56,988 nucleotides of DNA from CAZIGK01 sp964538615. Lineage in GTDB: Bacteria > Pseudomonadota > Alphaproteobacteria > Rickettsiales > RI-342. The position numbers were made by a program, and so were the translations under genes. Position 1 is the first letter of the stretch. The number at the start of each line of letters is the position of its first letter. The stretch spans positions 1 through 56,988 of the forward strand of contig CAZIGK010000013.1 in the NCBI GenBank assembly GCA_964538615.1, read 5' to 3'. Shown here one piece after another: positions 1 to 7,888 of this stretch. Below the pieces are notes generated by a model. The model saw only the letters and a program-made list of their open reading frames with translations. It ran no database searches and was not told where the DNA came from.

Positions 1-123
1 ATAACGAGAAAGCAATAACGTTACCTTAGCATGGCCATGTGACAGTTTTGTTAATATTATAAGACATTTTAGTGAAAAATGACTTTCATGGGTTAATGCG
101 TTAGATATTGCATGGTAGGTGAC
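1..123. repeat. Direct repeat copy 1 (about 123 bp)
   Basis: This stretch is repeated with only scattered mismatches at 807-929; both copies run from ATAACGAGAAAGCAATAA to GATATTGCATG and a GTGAC or ATGAC end. The copy may extend left of the window. Both copies are followed within 20 bp by a palindromic element containing TTCCGTAC...TACGGAAT, so the duplicated unit is nearer 185 bp. Each copy holds CTGTCAC preceded by AAAA on the minus strand, half of a Pho-box-like site. No coding function is visible. Confidence 0.85.
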
Positions 124-134
124 TTTCCGCTGCT

Positions 135-186
135 GTCCTTCCGTACAGCCAACGAGAGTGAGCGTGATACGGAATCTATCTATCCC
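135..186. repeat. Palindromic dispersed element, partial copy
   Basis: One half of the element seen in full at 941-1060. The arms TTCCGTAC and GATACGGAA flank a loop with the repeated string gagtgagcgtga. It follows direct repeat copy 1 directly. Confidence 0.75.
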
Positions 187-189
187 TTC

Positions 190-385
190 TCTTTGCTCCA
201 CTCGGCAGCCCTTTTTCTAAGCTTCCGGCTCGCACTTCTTTGCTCGCCATGAAGCGCGTTCAAGACTGGTTCGGGCTTACTAGCCCTCACCTGACAACAA
301 CCGTTGTTGTGGCTCTGCCCCTCTCACTACATTCGGCTCAAAGGCTGCGGCCTACTTGCCGCAGTTCTTGTCCCTTGTGCGGCAC
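190..385. repeat. Dispersed sequence shared with 50635-50800
   Basis: Several blocks recur in the gene-free stretch at 50635-50800: CACTCGGCAG, TCCGGCTCG, CCCCTCTCACT, and TTGCCGC followed by GTTCTTGTCCC. The order of blocks differs, so this looks like a second, rearranged repeat family rather than a gene. Short open frames here are not convincing as coding sequence. Confidence 0.5.
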
Positions 386-445
386 AACCCAGCCCAACCA
401 TGGATCCCGGGTCAGGTGCGTGGCGGCAGACCCCACAAACGCCAA

Positions 446-479
446 GCGCGTCATCGCCCCCGTAGGGTTGATGACGCGC
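446..479. terminator. Strong hairpin after the 47-aa gene
   Basis: GCGCGTCATC and GATGACGCGC form a perfect 10-bp stem around a 14-nt loop that itself has CCC/GGG pairing. It lies 8 bp beyond the stop of the leftward gene at 488-631. No U-run follows, so it is a possible terminator or RNA 3-prime stabiliser. Confidence 0.45.
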
Positions 480-487
480 GTGAACGT

Positions 488-631
488 CTAAAAAATCCGA
501 ATACCGAAGATCCTAAGGCCCTTCTCAGCAGTCTCCTGAGCCTGCTTGTTGCCGGACTTGATCGCCTCTTCCCGCAACCGCTTCAGCGCTTCCGTTGCCT
601 GCTCCTTCTCGGACTTCTTATCTTTAGCCAT
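488..631 (-). CDS. Small lysine/glutamate-rich protein, 47 aa, unknown function
   Basis: I do not recognise this protein. The frame starts ATG GCT AAA GAT AAG with a near-perfect ribosome site (GGAGGACAACA) directly upstream and ends in TAG. The product is very hydrophilic and probably helical (starting MAKDKKSEKEQATEALKR), with no membrane segment and no cysteine. A possible -10 (TATACT at 658-663 on the minus strand) lies 26 bp upstream, and a 10-bp stem hairpin follows the stop. It is the only convincing gene between the two copies of the 123-bp repeat, so it may have arrived or been duplicated with them. Support is the ribosome site and the flanking signals only. Confidence 0.5.
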   Translation of the reverse strand: MAKDKKSEKEQATEALKRLREEAIKSGNKQAQETAEKGLRIFGIRIF

Positions 632-806
632 TGTTGTCCTCCATCATGATAGCACTTAGTATACCACGACTGGCGTACCGGACATGAACCGACGGCGAAC
701 GAAACCTCTCCGTGCAAAAACGGAGTGTAAACTGGGAGAGGGTGAACCAGAAGATACGCTCTTCCGGGCGTCCCTCATATATCTCACAGTTGCAAGCAAA
801 AGTGAG

Positions 807-929
807 ATAACGAGAAAGCAATAATGTTACCTTAGCATGGGCATGTGACAGTTTTGTTAATATTGTGTGGCATTTTAGTGAAGAATGGCTTTCATGGGTT
901 AATGCGTTAGATATTGCATGGGGGATGAC
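807..929. repeat. Direct repeat copy 2 (about 123 bp)
   Basis: Second copy of the sequence at 1-123, with a few substitutions (for example AATGTTACC for AACGTTACC and GAAGAATGG for GAAAAATGA). It is followed by a full palindromic element at 941-1060. The two copies flank the 47-aa gene and the repeat-family block at 190-385. Confidence 0.85.
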
Positions 930-940
930 AGACAACACAT

Positions 941-1060
941 GTCATTCCGTACGGCGAACGCGAGTGAGCGTGATACGGAATCTATCTATCCACTGGCAAC
1001 ACACCCTCGATAAGGCACAACCCAGCCCAACCATGGATCCCGGGTCAAGCCCGGGATGAC
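941..1060. repeat. Palindromic dispersed element, full copy
   Basis: The element is bounded by GTCATTCCG and CGGGATGAC, which are imperfect inverted ends. Inside, TTCCGTAC...TACGGAAT forms one hairpin and CATGGATCCCGGGTC...CCCGGGATGAC a second. The linker ACACCCTCGATAAGGCACA corresponds to the linker in the copies at 50833-50939 and 53367-53495. No open frame of interest lies within; it resembles a small non-autonomous palindromic repeat. Confidence 0.75.
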
Positions 1061-1071
1061 AGGCGGCACCC

Positions 1072-1124
1072 GTCATTCCGTACAGCGAACGAGAGTGAGC
1101 GTGATACGGAATCCATCTATCCAC
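1072..1124. repeat. Palindromic dispersed element, partial copy
   Basis: Left half only of the element at 941-1060: GTCATTCCGTAC, loop with gagagtgagcgtga, then TACGGAATCCAT. It lies 11 bp after the full copy in the same orientation. The remaining stretch to aroC holds nothing else I can identify. Confidence 0.7.
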
Positions 1125-1209
1125 CTGTAAAAACCCTTCGCAAAAGGGCATGCATTGCGTATGGTAGCGGCAGCTTACCTGTTCCGTGTTCTCAACTGAG
1201 CCTCGCACC

Positions 1210-2286
1210 ATGACCTACAACAGCTTCGGCACGTTATTTCGTTTCACCACCTGGGGGGAAAGCCATGGCCCGGCCATTGGTTGCGTGGTGGATGGCGTGC
1301 CGCCACGCCTGCCAATCTCTGAGGCAGAGATTCAATATTGGCTGGATCGGCGTAAACCCGGTCAGTCCCGCTTTACCACCCAGCGCCGGGAGGCAGATGC
1401 GGTGCAGATTCTCTCTGGTACGTTTGAAGGCATGACCACGGGTACAGCCCTGAGCCTGCTGATTCACAATACGGATCAACGCTCTAAAGATTATGGCGAC
1501 ATTGCGAAGCAGTATCGTCCCGGCCATGCGGATTATACCTATGATGTGAAATACGGCATTCGGGATTACCGTGGTGGAGGGCGCTCCAGCGCGCGGGAGA
1601 CCGCCATGCGGGTCGCCGCCGGAGCCATTGCCCGCAAAATCCTGGGAGATAACATCCGTATACGGGGTGCGCTGGTGCAAATGGGAGATGACGTGATCGA
1701 ACGCCATGCATGGGATTGGGAGGAAGTGGAAAACAACCCCTTCTGGTGCCCGGATGCACAAGCCGCCAAGCGGTGGGAAGACAAGCTGGATGCTATTCGC
1801 AAAGCCGGTTTATCCCTTGGGGCGGTAGTAGAGGTTGTAGCGGAAGGCGTGCCTGCGGGTCTTGGCTCTCCTATTTATCATAAATTAGACAGCGATATAG
1901 CTGCCGCCATCATGAGCATTAATGCAGTGAAAGGCGTAGAAATTGGGGATGGTTTTGCCACCGCCCGTATGACCGGACAAGACAATGCGGATGCCATGCG
2001 CATGCGGGATGGGCAGGTGCATTTCCTCAGCAATCATGCAGGGGGTATTTTGGGCGGCATTTCTACCGGACAGCCCGTGGTGGTGCGCTTTGCGGTGAAA
2101 CCCACCAGTTCTATGTTGCAGCCCGTTCCCAGTATTGACCGGGATGGCCATGACATTGATGTGGTGACCAAAGGCCGCCACGACCCGTGCGTGGGTATTC
2201 GTGCGGTTCCTGTCGGGGAGGCCATGCTGGCCTGTGTATTGGCCGACCATCTATTACAGGCGCGGGCGTTAGGACAGACCGTATAG
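1210..2286 (+). CDS. aroC: Chorismate synthase
   Basis: Converts 5-enolpyruvylshikimate 3-phosphate to chorismate, the last common step of aromatic amino acid synthesis, using reduced FMN in the cytoplasm. The 358-aa product begins MTYNSFGTLFRFTTWGESHG, which is the family N-terminal signature, and carries YGIRDYRGGGRSSARE near residue 120 and GRHDPCVGIRAVPV near the C-terminus, all typical AroC motifs. Length fits the family. I start at the ATG at 1210; an in-frame GTG 24 bp upstream adds residues not seen in the family. No strong ribosome site is visible for either start. The gene stands alone, with repeats upstream and a convergent unknown gene downstream. Confidence 0.97.
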   Translation: MTYNSFGTLFRFTTWGESHGPAIGCVVDGVPPRLPISEAEIQYWLDRRKPGQSRFTTQRREADAVQILSGTFEGMTTGTALSLLIHNTDQRSKDYGDIAKQYRPGHADYTYDVKYGIRDYRGGGRSSARETAMRVAAGAIARKILGDNIRIRGALVQMGDDVIERHAWDWEEVENNPFWCPDAQAAKRWEDKLDAIRKAGLSLGAVVEVVAEGVPAGLGSPIYHKLDSDIAAAIMSINAVKGVEIGDGFATARMTGQDNADAMRMRDGQVHFLSNHAGGILGGISTGQPVVVRFAVKPTSSMLQPVPSIDRDGHDIDVVTKGRHDPCVGIRAVPVGEAMLACVLADHLLQARALGQTV

Positions 2287-2395
2287 TGGATTATATAGCA
2301 TGTGCAGTCCATGCAATGCTAAAAGGGTGATGGCGCCTGAATAGCGTTGTCACATGCTACTGCTTACGTGCTGCAAAAGGCCGTTCTACTATGCA

Positions 2396-3775
2396 CTAGC
2401 GAATGACGACACCCTCTAAAACAGGCGCCTTAAAGCTTGCTTGTTTCGCCTGCACAATCAGGGCGGCATCTTCTGGCAAGAGGGGCGTTTGTCTATTGTT
2501 TGCTTGGGGGGGGAGTTCGGGTTGCTCCGGACGTGGAAATGGCGTCACCGAAAGAGCCTGCTGTTTGAACAAGGCATATTCCTGCATCAAAGCCTGACCA
2601 TACAGAGCCTCCATAGCGGCAGTGACGGCTTGTGGATCCGCTTGCAACAACCCTTCCACAAACGGACGCAGAGCTTCACTCAAGGCTGAAAGGCGCTGGC
2701 CACTTGCCAGTACACGCTGAATATTTTTACCAATAGAGGCAGGATGATGCTCCATCACAGACATATCTGCCAATATTTCGGTCGGGAATGCATGCAGCGT
2801 ATAGCCGCCGTGTGCATAGGCCTTTCCGCCAAAATATTGCCGGTATTCGCCGGATAATACTCCCCCATGCGGATATTGGACGGGAAAACCCTTCAATTCA
2901 GCATGCATGACGTGCGTGCGCCACTGTTCCAGCGCCTCCATAAAAGAGGGGCGACTGGAAAAACGGTCTTTCTTATTGGTACGCCCCAGCATGGTATCCA
3001 GCCGATGCGTCAGTTCTTCTACCAGTACGGAAAAAGGATGTAGCTTTTCTATATTGCCAAAACTGGTATGCAGATTGCCATTGACCAGACTTTGTAATCC
3101 CTTCACACCGCGCTGTAGCCCCTGCATCACGCTATGAGGCAGGTTGTAGGCCACGTGACTTTCGGTCGTTGTGATAATGGGAGATGCGTTCAGCACTGTT
3201 TCCTGCTTCAGGATATCCGGCAAGGCCTCAATATGCTTTAGTGTTTCCGCCTGCGCGCTGCCAATGGGACGATCCAGCGCCTGCAGCGCTTCCTCCAGCC
3301 GGATTTTGGCTTCATCAAACCGGATACCCTGCCCCTCCACATTTTGTAAACGATACGATGTGTAATGCGGGTTTTGGGCTGCCCAGCCTTTCACCTCTTC
3401 CCATGCCGCGGCGATGTGATCTGTGTTGCCGAAATGCTTGAGTGCTTCGCCATAAACCATTGCTCCCAGATGGCCACTGGCAGCCCAGTTAATCTGGCTC
3501 TGAATTATCTGGATGGCATGTGCATCGGTCATATCCACTTGTTCCGGATCCGGCACAACAAACAATGGGTAAGACCGTTCCAAATGCAGCCCCGCCAGAG
3601 CAGGAAATAGATCCGTGACAAAGGACGGCAACCTGAGCTTGTCTACCAGCCGTTGATCCTGAATATCAAGAGACGGTTCCTTACTGAATTGCAGGCGGCC
3701 ATCGGTGTGCAAGAACGCATAAATAGCTTTGCCATGTTCTATGACATTATAGTTTGGATACGATTTCCCTGTCAT
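2396..3775 (-). CDS. Unknown 459-aa protein behind a Pho-box-like promoter
   Basis: I do not recognise the family. The start is the ATG at 3775, chosen because AAGGGAG lies 6 nt upstream; an in-frame start 51 bp further up lacks a ribosome site. No signal peptide or membrane segment is visible. The N-terminal part (MTGKSYPNYNVIEHG) is followed by helical sequence; around residues 245-265 there is VEELTHRLDTMLG and about 85 residues later PTEILADM. This spacing recalls zincin metalloproteases (HExxH then E), but the first histidine is a glutamate, so an active peptidase is doubtful. The C-terminal region is proline- and glutamine-rich and holds a run of eight C in the coding strand near 2505. 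A Pho-box-like site lies 55 bp upstream. Confidence 0.75.
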   Translation of the reverse strand: MTGKSYPNYNVIEHGKAIYAFLHTDGRLQFSKEPSLDIQDQRLVDKLRLPSFVTDLFPALAGLHLERSYPLFVVPDPEQVDMTDAHAIQIIQSQINWAASGHLGAMVYGEALKHFGNTDHIAAAWEEVKGWAAQNPHYTSYRLQNVEGQGIRFDEAKIRLEEALQALDRPIGSAQAETLKHIEALPDILKQETVLNASPIITTTESHVAYNLPHSVMQGLQRGVKGLQSLVNGNLHTSFGNIEKLHPFSVLVEELTHRLDTMLGRTNKKDRFSSRPSFMEALEQWRTHVMHAELKGFPVQYPHGGVLSGEYRQYFGGKAYAHGGYTLHAFPTEILADMSVMEHHPASIGKNIQRVLASGQRLSALSEALRPFVEGLLQADPQAVTAAMEALYGQALMQEYALFKQQALSVTPFPRPEQPELPPQANNRQTPLLPEDAALIVQAKQASFKAPVLEGVVIR

Positions 3776-3830
3776 GGTGGCTCCCTTACCATGGTATTTT
3801 TTTATCACCACAAAAGAGTGTCGCATTTAC

Positions 3831-3848
3831 ATGACAGTTTTGTGACAG
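3831..3848 (-). promoter_or_regulatory. Pho-box-like site upstream of the 459-aa gene
   Basis: On the minus strand the sequence reads CTGTCACAAAACTGTCAT, two 7-mers with an AAAA spacer, which matches the E. coli Pho box consensus (two CTGTCAT-type units with an 11-bp period). It ends 55 bp before the start codon at 3775. The -10 about 10 bp further on is weak (CACTCT or ACACTC). The same kind of site precedes three other unknown loci in this window. Confidence 0.65.
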
Positions 3849-3999
3849 TGACGAGGGGTGTGGGGTTCATGAAAGGGATGATGCCAGATATTCAAACGCC
3901 CTAATCTTGTGTTGTCAGCACTATGTTGCATCGTGCATGGTGTGTAGTCATCGCTAAGGGCTATAACAGCCAATCCATTTCAGCCCCAGACTATTCAAC

Positions 4000-4818
4000 C
4001 TACCGAGAGGGTAGAACACTCATGCAACTCTGTTGCTCAATCTGGGTGGCTTGTGTTAACGAACCGTGATGAACCTTGGATGCTGTGGTGGATAATTTGT
4101 TTTCCAGCCCAGTCAGCATCTCGCAAAACATGATGTAACTATCCGGCAGGTTCATGATGTTTCCCAGCCATTCTGCATTGCCATTGACATAATCCCCACG
4201 GGTGATAGATGCACCGCGAATATCCGTGACATTCTGAAAAACCTCGGTGTGCAGACTGTTGCGTAGTGCATCATACAGGTCAGGGAAGCTGCCGGGATGT
4301 CTGCTTTGCGCCTCGACCAGGGTTTGCGCAACGGCCTCAGCCTGACGCAGCGCCAGATCGCCCACAGCTTCTTTGTGTTTGGGGTTAGGGTTCATCCGAA
4401 AATCCGGCTCGTCACGTAGCCCGCGCAGCAAGGTACGCAAACTGTTCAATGGATTACGCGAAGAATAGCCAACCGCTTCAGCCATGGGTAGGTTGGCTTG
4501 AAACGCTGTTTCTGCCGCATCTTTGGACAAGCGATACCACGTAGGGTCTATGCCATATTGCTGTTGCCACTCTGGGTGTGCCTCGACAGCAAGGCGTACC
4601 ACCTCCATCGCATTGAGAAAACGTCGCTCATACACATCTAACCCATACAGGGCGCTGTGCTGGCTCACCGCTTCCATCAAGCCAGGGGCATAGCCTAATG
4701 TAACCTCAGGCTGTTGCCGGTTCATCTGTCGTTGCAGGTCGCGTCCTGATATCTGCTTTGGGCCATCTTTCGTGTTCACTACATAAATAGTCTCTGGATC
4801 AAAAGGGGGTTGGGTCAT
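4000..4818 (-). CDS. Unknown 272-aa protein downstream of parE
   Basis: I do not recognise the family. The start is ATG 4818 (MTQPPFDPETIYVVNT), with GAGAGACAGGGA just upstream; the longer frame reaching 4923 overlaps the end of parE and has no ribosome site at its start. The product is soluble and helical, with no signal peptide; it contains RNPLNSLRTLLRGLRDEP in the middle and ends IEQQSCMSVLPSR. It lies 97 bp downstream of parE on the same strand but has its own Pho-box-like site at 4864-4881, so it is probably transcribed separately. It shares the unknown character and the upstream site with the genes at 2396-3775, 20435-20995 and 38499-40118. Confidence 0.75.
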   Translation of the reverse strand: MTQPPFDPETIYVVNTKDGPKQISGRDLQRQMNRQQPEVTLGYAPGLMEAVSQHSALYGLDVYERRFLNAMEVVRLAVEAHPEWQQQYGIDPTWYRLSKDAAETAFQANLPMAEAVGYSSRNPLNSLRTLLRGLRDEPDFRMNPNPKHKEAVGDLALRQAEAVAQTLVEAQSRHPGSFPDLYDALRNSLHTEVFQNVTDIRGASITRGDYVNGNAEWLGNIMNLPDSYIMFCEMLTGLENKLSTTASKVHHGSLTQATQIEQQSCMSVLPSR

Positions 4819-4863
4819 GTCCCTGTCTCTCTGGTGCATTTCACTGAAGCTTAGTGTGACTTT

Positions 4864-4881
4864 ATGACAGCTTCGTGAAAA
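4864..4881 (-). promoter_or_regulatory. Pho-box-like site upstream of the 272-aa gene
   Basis: Minus strand reads TTTTCACGAAGCTGTCAT: a TTTTCAC unit, a 4-nt spacer and a perfect CTGTCAT, giving the 11-bp period of Pho boxes. A weak -10 candidate (TAAGCT) begins 10 bp after it, and the start codon is 45 bp downstream. It sits in the 97-bp gap after parE. Confidence 0.55.
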
Positions 4882-4915
4882 GTGGTGATCCCCTTCTGTA
4901 TGCTCTCTGGAGAAG

Positions 4916-6913
4916 CTACACATCCAGCGTGTGTAGTTGGTCGGCGCGTTTTTCCGTTTCTTCCTGTATGAACTGGAAGCGAAGCTCTGGTTTTTTACCC
5001 ATCAGTTTTTCTACCTGCTCATCCGTGGCGTGGATAGCATCTTCTGGTACCACCACCCGCAGCAAAATGCGGTTACCGGGAATCATGGTGGTTTCTTTCA
5101 ACTGTGCCGGAGTCATTTCCCCCAGACCTTTAAAGCGCCCGATTTCAATTTTCTTTTTGTTTTTTTCAAGCTTGCTCATAATCGCGTCACGTTCCGCTTC
5201 ATTGAGGGCATAATAATTCTGCGCCCCCTGCGTAATGCGGTAAAGCGGCGGCTGTGCCAGATACAGATGCCCCTGTTTCACCAGTTCCGTCATTTCCTGA
5301 TAGAAATAGGTCATCAACAGCGATGCGATATGCGCACCATCCACATCTGCATCGGTCATGATGATGATTTTGTCGTAACGCAGATCAGCTTCCCGGTAAT
5401 GCTTGCCGGAACCGCATCCAAGCGCCTGAATAATATCCGATATTTCCTGATTGGCGCGAATTTTATCCACCGTGGCACTGGCAACGTTCAAAATCTTACC
5501 ACGCAGTGGTAAAATGGCTTGTGTGGCACGGTCGCGTGCCTGTTTGGCGGAACCTCCGGCAGAATCCCCCTCCACCAGATAGATTTCCGTACCTTCGCGC
5601 TGTTGCAGGGTGCAGTCTGCCAGTTTTCCCGGCAAGCGCAGCTTTTGCACCACGTTTTTACGGCTGACATCCTTGTCTTTTTTACGGCTCAGGCGCTCTT
5701 CCAGCCGATTAACCGTATAATCCAGCAAAACGGTCGCAGATTCCGCATTACCAGTCAGCCAGAGTTCAAAACGATCCCGAATGGCGTTTTCCACCCGCCG
5801 CGCGACATCTGCGCTGACCAGTTTATCCTTGGTTTGCCCCTGAAATTGCGGCTCTTTAATGAAGACAGACAGAATGATACAGGCACCGCCGAGAATATCG
5901 TCCGATGTCAGTTGCGCCGCTTTTTTATGACCCGCCAACTCGCCAAAGGCTTTCAACCCCTTGGTGATGGCACTGCGGAAACCGCTTTCATGGGTGCCGC
6001 CTTCAGGGGTAGGAATGGTATTGCAGTAAAAGCTGGTGAAGGTTTCTTCATCATCCGGCCAGGCCAGTGCCCATTCCACCCGTCCACCGCCTTGCAGTTC
6101 CGCTTCTCCGGTAAAATGCTCTGCACAGACGGACGTGCGCCCCTGCAAAGCTTCCGCCAGAAAATCCTGCAACCCATTAGGAAAGTGAATCGTGGCTTCT
6201 GTCGGGACATCCGTTCCTTCGGTGAGTTCCGCTGCGCATTTCCAGCGAATTTCCACACCTTTGTATAAGTAGGCTTTGGAGCGGGCGAACTTGAACAGCC
6301 GGGCGGGACGAAATTGGGAGCGTGTCCCAAAAATCTCTGCATCCGGTGTAAAGGAAAGGGTGGTGCCGCGACGGTTGGGGGCGGCTCCCACTTCCTGCAA
6401 TGGCTCCAGTGCATGACCACGGCTATAACGTTGGCGGTAGAGTATTTTATCCCGTGCGACTTCCACGACCAGATCATCGGAAAGCGCGTTCACGACCGAT
6501 ACCCCTACCCCATGCAAGCCACCGGATGTCTCGTAGGCTTTGCTGGAAAACTTCCCCCCGGAGTGCAGTGTGGTCAAAATCACTTCCAGTGCCGATTTAT
6601 CGGGAAACTTCGGGTGTGGATCAATGGGAATACCCCGGCCATTATCCCGCACAATGACCCGATTTTCCGTCTGCAACTCCAGTTCAATCCGGCTGGCAAA
6701 ACCTGCCACTGCCTCATCCATGGCGTTGTCAAACACTTCATTGACCAGATGATGCATGGCATGTTCATCCGACCCGCCAATATACATGCCGGGACGTTTG
6801 CGAACTGGCTCCAGCCCCTCAAGAACTTCAATATCCTTGGCGGAATAGCTTTCCTGCGGTTTGCTGGCCTGCACCGGACGTTTGCCGGCTACAAATAAAT
6901 CGCTGTCGTTCAT
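4916..6913 (-). CDS. parE: DNA topoisomerase IV subunit B
   Basis: ATPase subunit of topoisomerase IV, which decatenates daughter chromosomes with ParC. The 664-aa protein has the GHKL ATPase part in the first 200 residues (EVFDNAMDEAV, then SGGLHGVGVSVVNAL), the transducer domain, and the TOPRIM motifs EGDSAGGSAKQARDR near residue 446 and DADVDGAHI near residue 519. Spacing and length fit ParE rather than GyrB, which is about 800 aa. Start is ATG 6913 (MNDSDLFVAGKRP); the frame extends 22 codons upstream without support. parC is not in the window. An unknown gene follows on the same strand. Confidence 0.95.
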   Translation of the reverse strand: MNDSDLFVAGKRPVQASKPQESYSAKDIEVLEGLEPVRKRPGMYIGGSDEHAMHHLVNEVFDNAMDEAVAGFASRIELELQTENRVIVRDNGRGIPIDPHPKFPDKSALEVILTTLHSGGKFSSKAYETSGGLHGVGVSVVNALSDDLVVEVARDKILYRQRYSRGHALEPLQEVGAAPNRRGTTLSFTPDAEIFGTRSQFRPARLFKFARSKAYLYKGVEIRWKCAAELTEGTDVPTEATIHFPNGLQDFLAEALQGRTSVCAEHFTGEAELQGGGRVEWALAWPDDEETFTSFYCNTIPTPEGGTHESGFRSAITKGLKAFGELAGHKKAAQLTSDDILGGACIILSVFIKEPQFQGQTKDKLVSADVARRVENAIRDRFELWLTGNAESATVLLDYTVNRLEERLSRKKDKDVSRKNVVQKLRLPGKLADCTLQQREGTEIYLVEGDSAGGSAKQARDRATQAILPLRGKILNVASATVDKIRANQEISDIIQALGCGSGKHYREADLRYDKIIIMTDADVDGAHIASLLMTYFYQEMTELVKQGHLYLAQPPLYRITQGAQNYYALNEAERDAIMSKLEKNKKKIEIGRFKGLGEMTPAQLKETTMIPGNRILLRVVVPEDAIHATDEQVEKLMGKKPELRFQFIQEETEKRADQLHTLDV

Positions 6914-7006
6914 GCTGGTCTTCTGCTGTGTGTGCGCGTATCCAGCTCCATACCTAGCACCCGCGCCGCGCTTCCGCAAGCCAGACGATAGACAGGTTAG
7001 ACACGG

Positions 7007-7825
7007 TTAGCGGCCATAGAGCCGCTGTAATGCCGTCACCAGTTGGTCATGTGCTGCCAGCGGGGTCAATGCCAGCGTAAAATGCGGGTGCGTGGTACGG
7101 CCATCCGGCAGGCGCAGAGATTCCCGTGCCAATAAAACCCGCAACCGTCCCGCCACCACTTCCGCATCTTTCACGGTCACATCCAGCAGCAGGCAACCCA
7201 ACTGTCCGGGTTGCAGATGCCCAACGCGGTCTTCATTACGCAGGTTGCGGCGCAATGCCTGTGCGACCGCCTGTTGTATGGCCTCATTCGGCTGCTCCAG
7301 TTGACACAATAACAGGCTGGCCTGTTGCGCTTCCGGGGGCAATTGCGAAAAAATCTGCCCAATCTTTTCAATCCATTGCGAAAATTGCGGCCCTTGTTCC
7401 ACATTTGGGGGCAATAGCCCCAATGCTTTGGCCAGCGGGCGTTGCGATTGCCGGGCTTCCATCTGCCGAATCGGACGGAAGCGAATTTCCACCACCACCT
7501 CCTGCGCATGTGTCAGGTCACTCTGTAGTTGCCATTCAACCACTTGCTCCCCGCCATGGCTCAGGCGAATGGTGGGGGTGCGTACCTTGCGCAGAATCTC
7601 CACCACATCCAAACCGCCGGGGGTATATTCCACATCCTCACGGATTCTTTCGGCAATATCTGCCCCTAAGACCTGTGTTAGTGGCAGATGATGCAGGCGT
7701 TCGGCCTCCTGCTGCCACAAACCTGCGGTATCCCCTGCCACTTCCTCAATAATCACCTGTTGCTGCGCCTGCCGCTGTACGGCACGCAGCACAACATCGC
7801 CTGCTTTTTCGGGCTGTAAAATCAT
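7007..7825 (-). CDS. Protein with degenerate GGDEF-like C-terminal domain
   Basis: A 272-aa protein starting at ATG 7825 (MILQPEKAGDVVLRAV) behind GAGGGG. The last 80 residues follow the pattern of a diguanylate cyclase domain: NEDRVGHLQPGQLGCLLLD, then AEVVAGRLRVLLARE and HFTLALTPL. The GGDEF/GGEEF active-site loop itself is replaced by PGQLG, so it cannot be a normal cyclase. The N-terminal two thirds are helical, with ERLHHLPLTQVLG and a charged segment RFRPIRQMEARQSQRPLAK. No signal peptide. It is divergent from sdhE, with 63 bp between starts. It could be a c-di-GMP-independent scaffold or regulator; the domain match is from pattern only. Confidence 0.65.
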   Translation of the reverse strand: MILQPEKAGDVVLRAVQRQAQQQVIIEEVAGDTAGLWQQEAERLHHLPLTQVLGADIAERIREDVEYTPGGLDVVEILRKVRTPTIRLSHGGEQVVEWQLQSDLTHAQEVVVEIRFRPIRQMEARQSQRPLAKALGLLPPNVEQGPQFSQWIEKIGQIFSQLPPEAQQASLLLCQLEQPNEAIQQAVAQALRRNLRNEDRVGHLQPGQLGCLLLDVTVKDAEVVAGRLRVLLARESLRLPDGRTTHPHFTLALTPLAAHDQLVTALQRLYGR

Positions 7826-7888
7826 GCAAAACCCCTCTATAGTCTTGCACCAACATAGTGCTGAAGCATTAAAGGAGCGTTGCCAGCC

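Noticed and set aside
1..123. Pho-box in the 123-bp repeats
   Set aside because: Only one unit (CTGTCAC) is intact; the other reads TATTAAC. In copy 2 the nearest leftward gene is over 200 bp away.
240..649. Two overlapping plus-strand frames of 83 and 97 codons
   Set aside because: They lie in repeat sequence and antisense to the 47-aa gene; composition is repeat-like.
5519..6268. 249-codon plus-strand frame opposite parE
   Set aside because: Antisense to the ParE core; no independent support.
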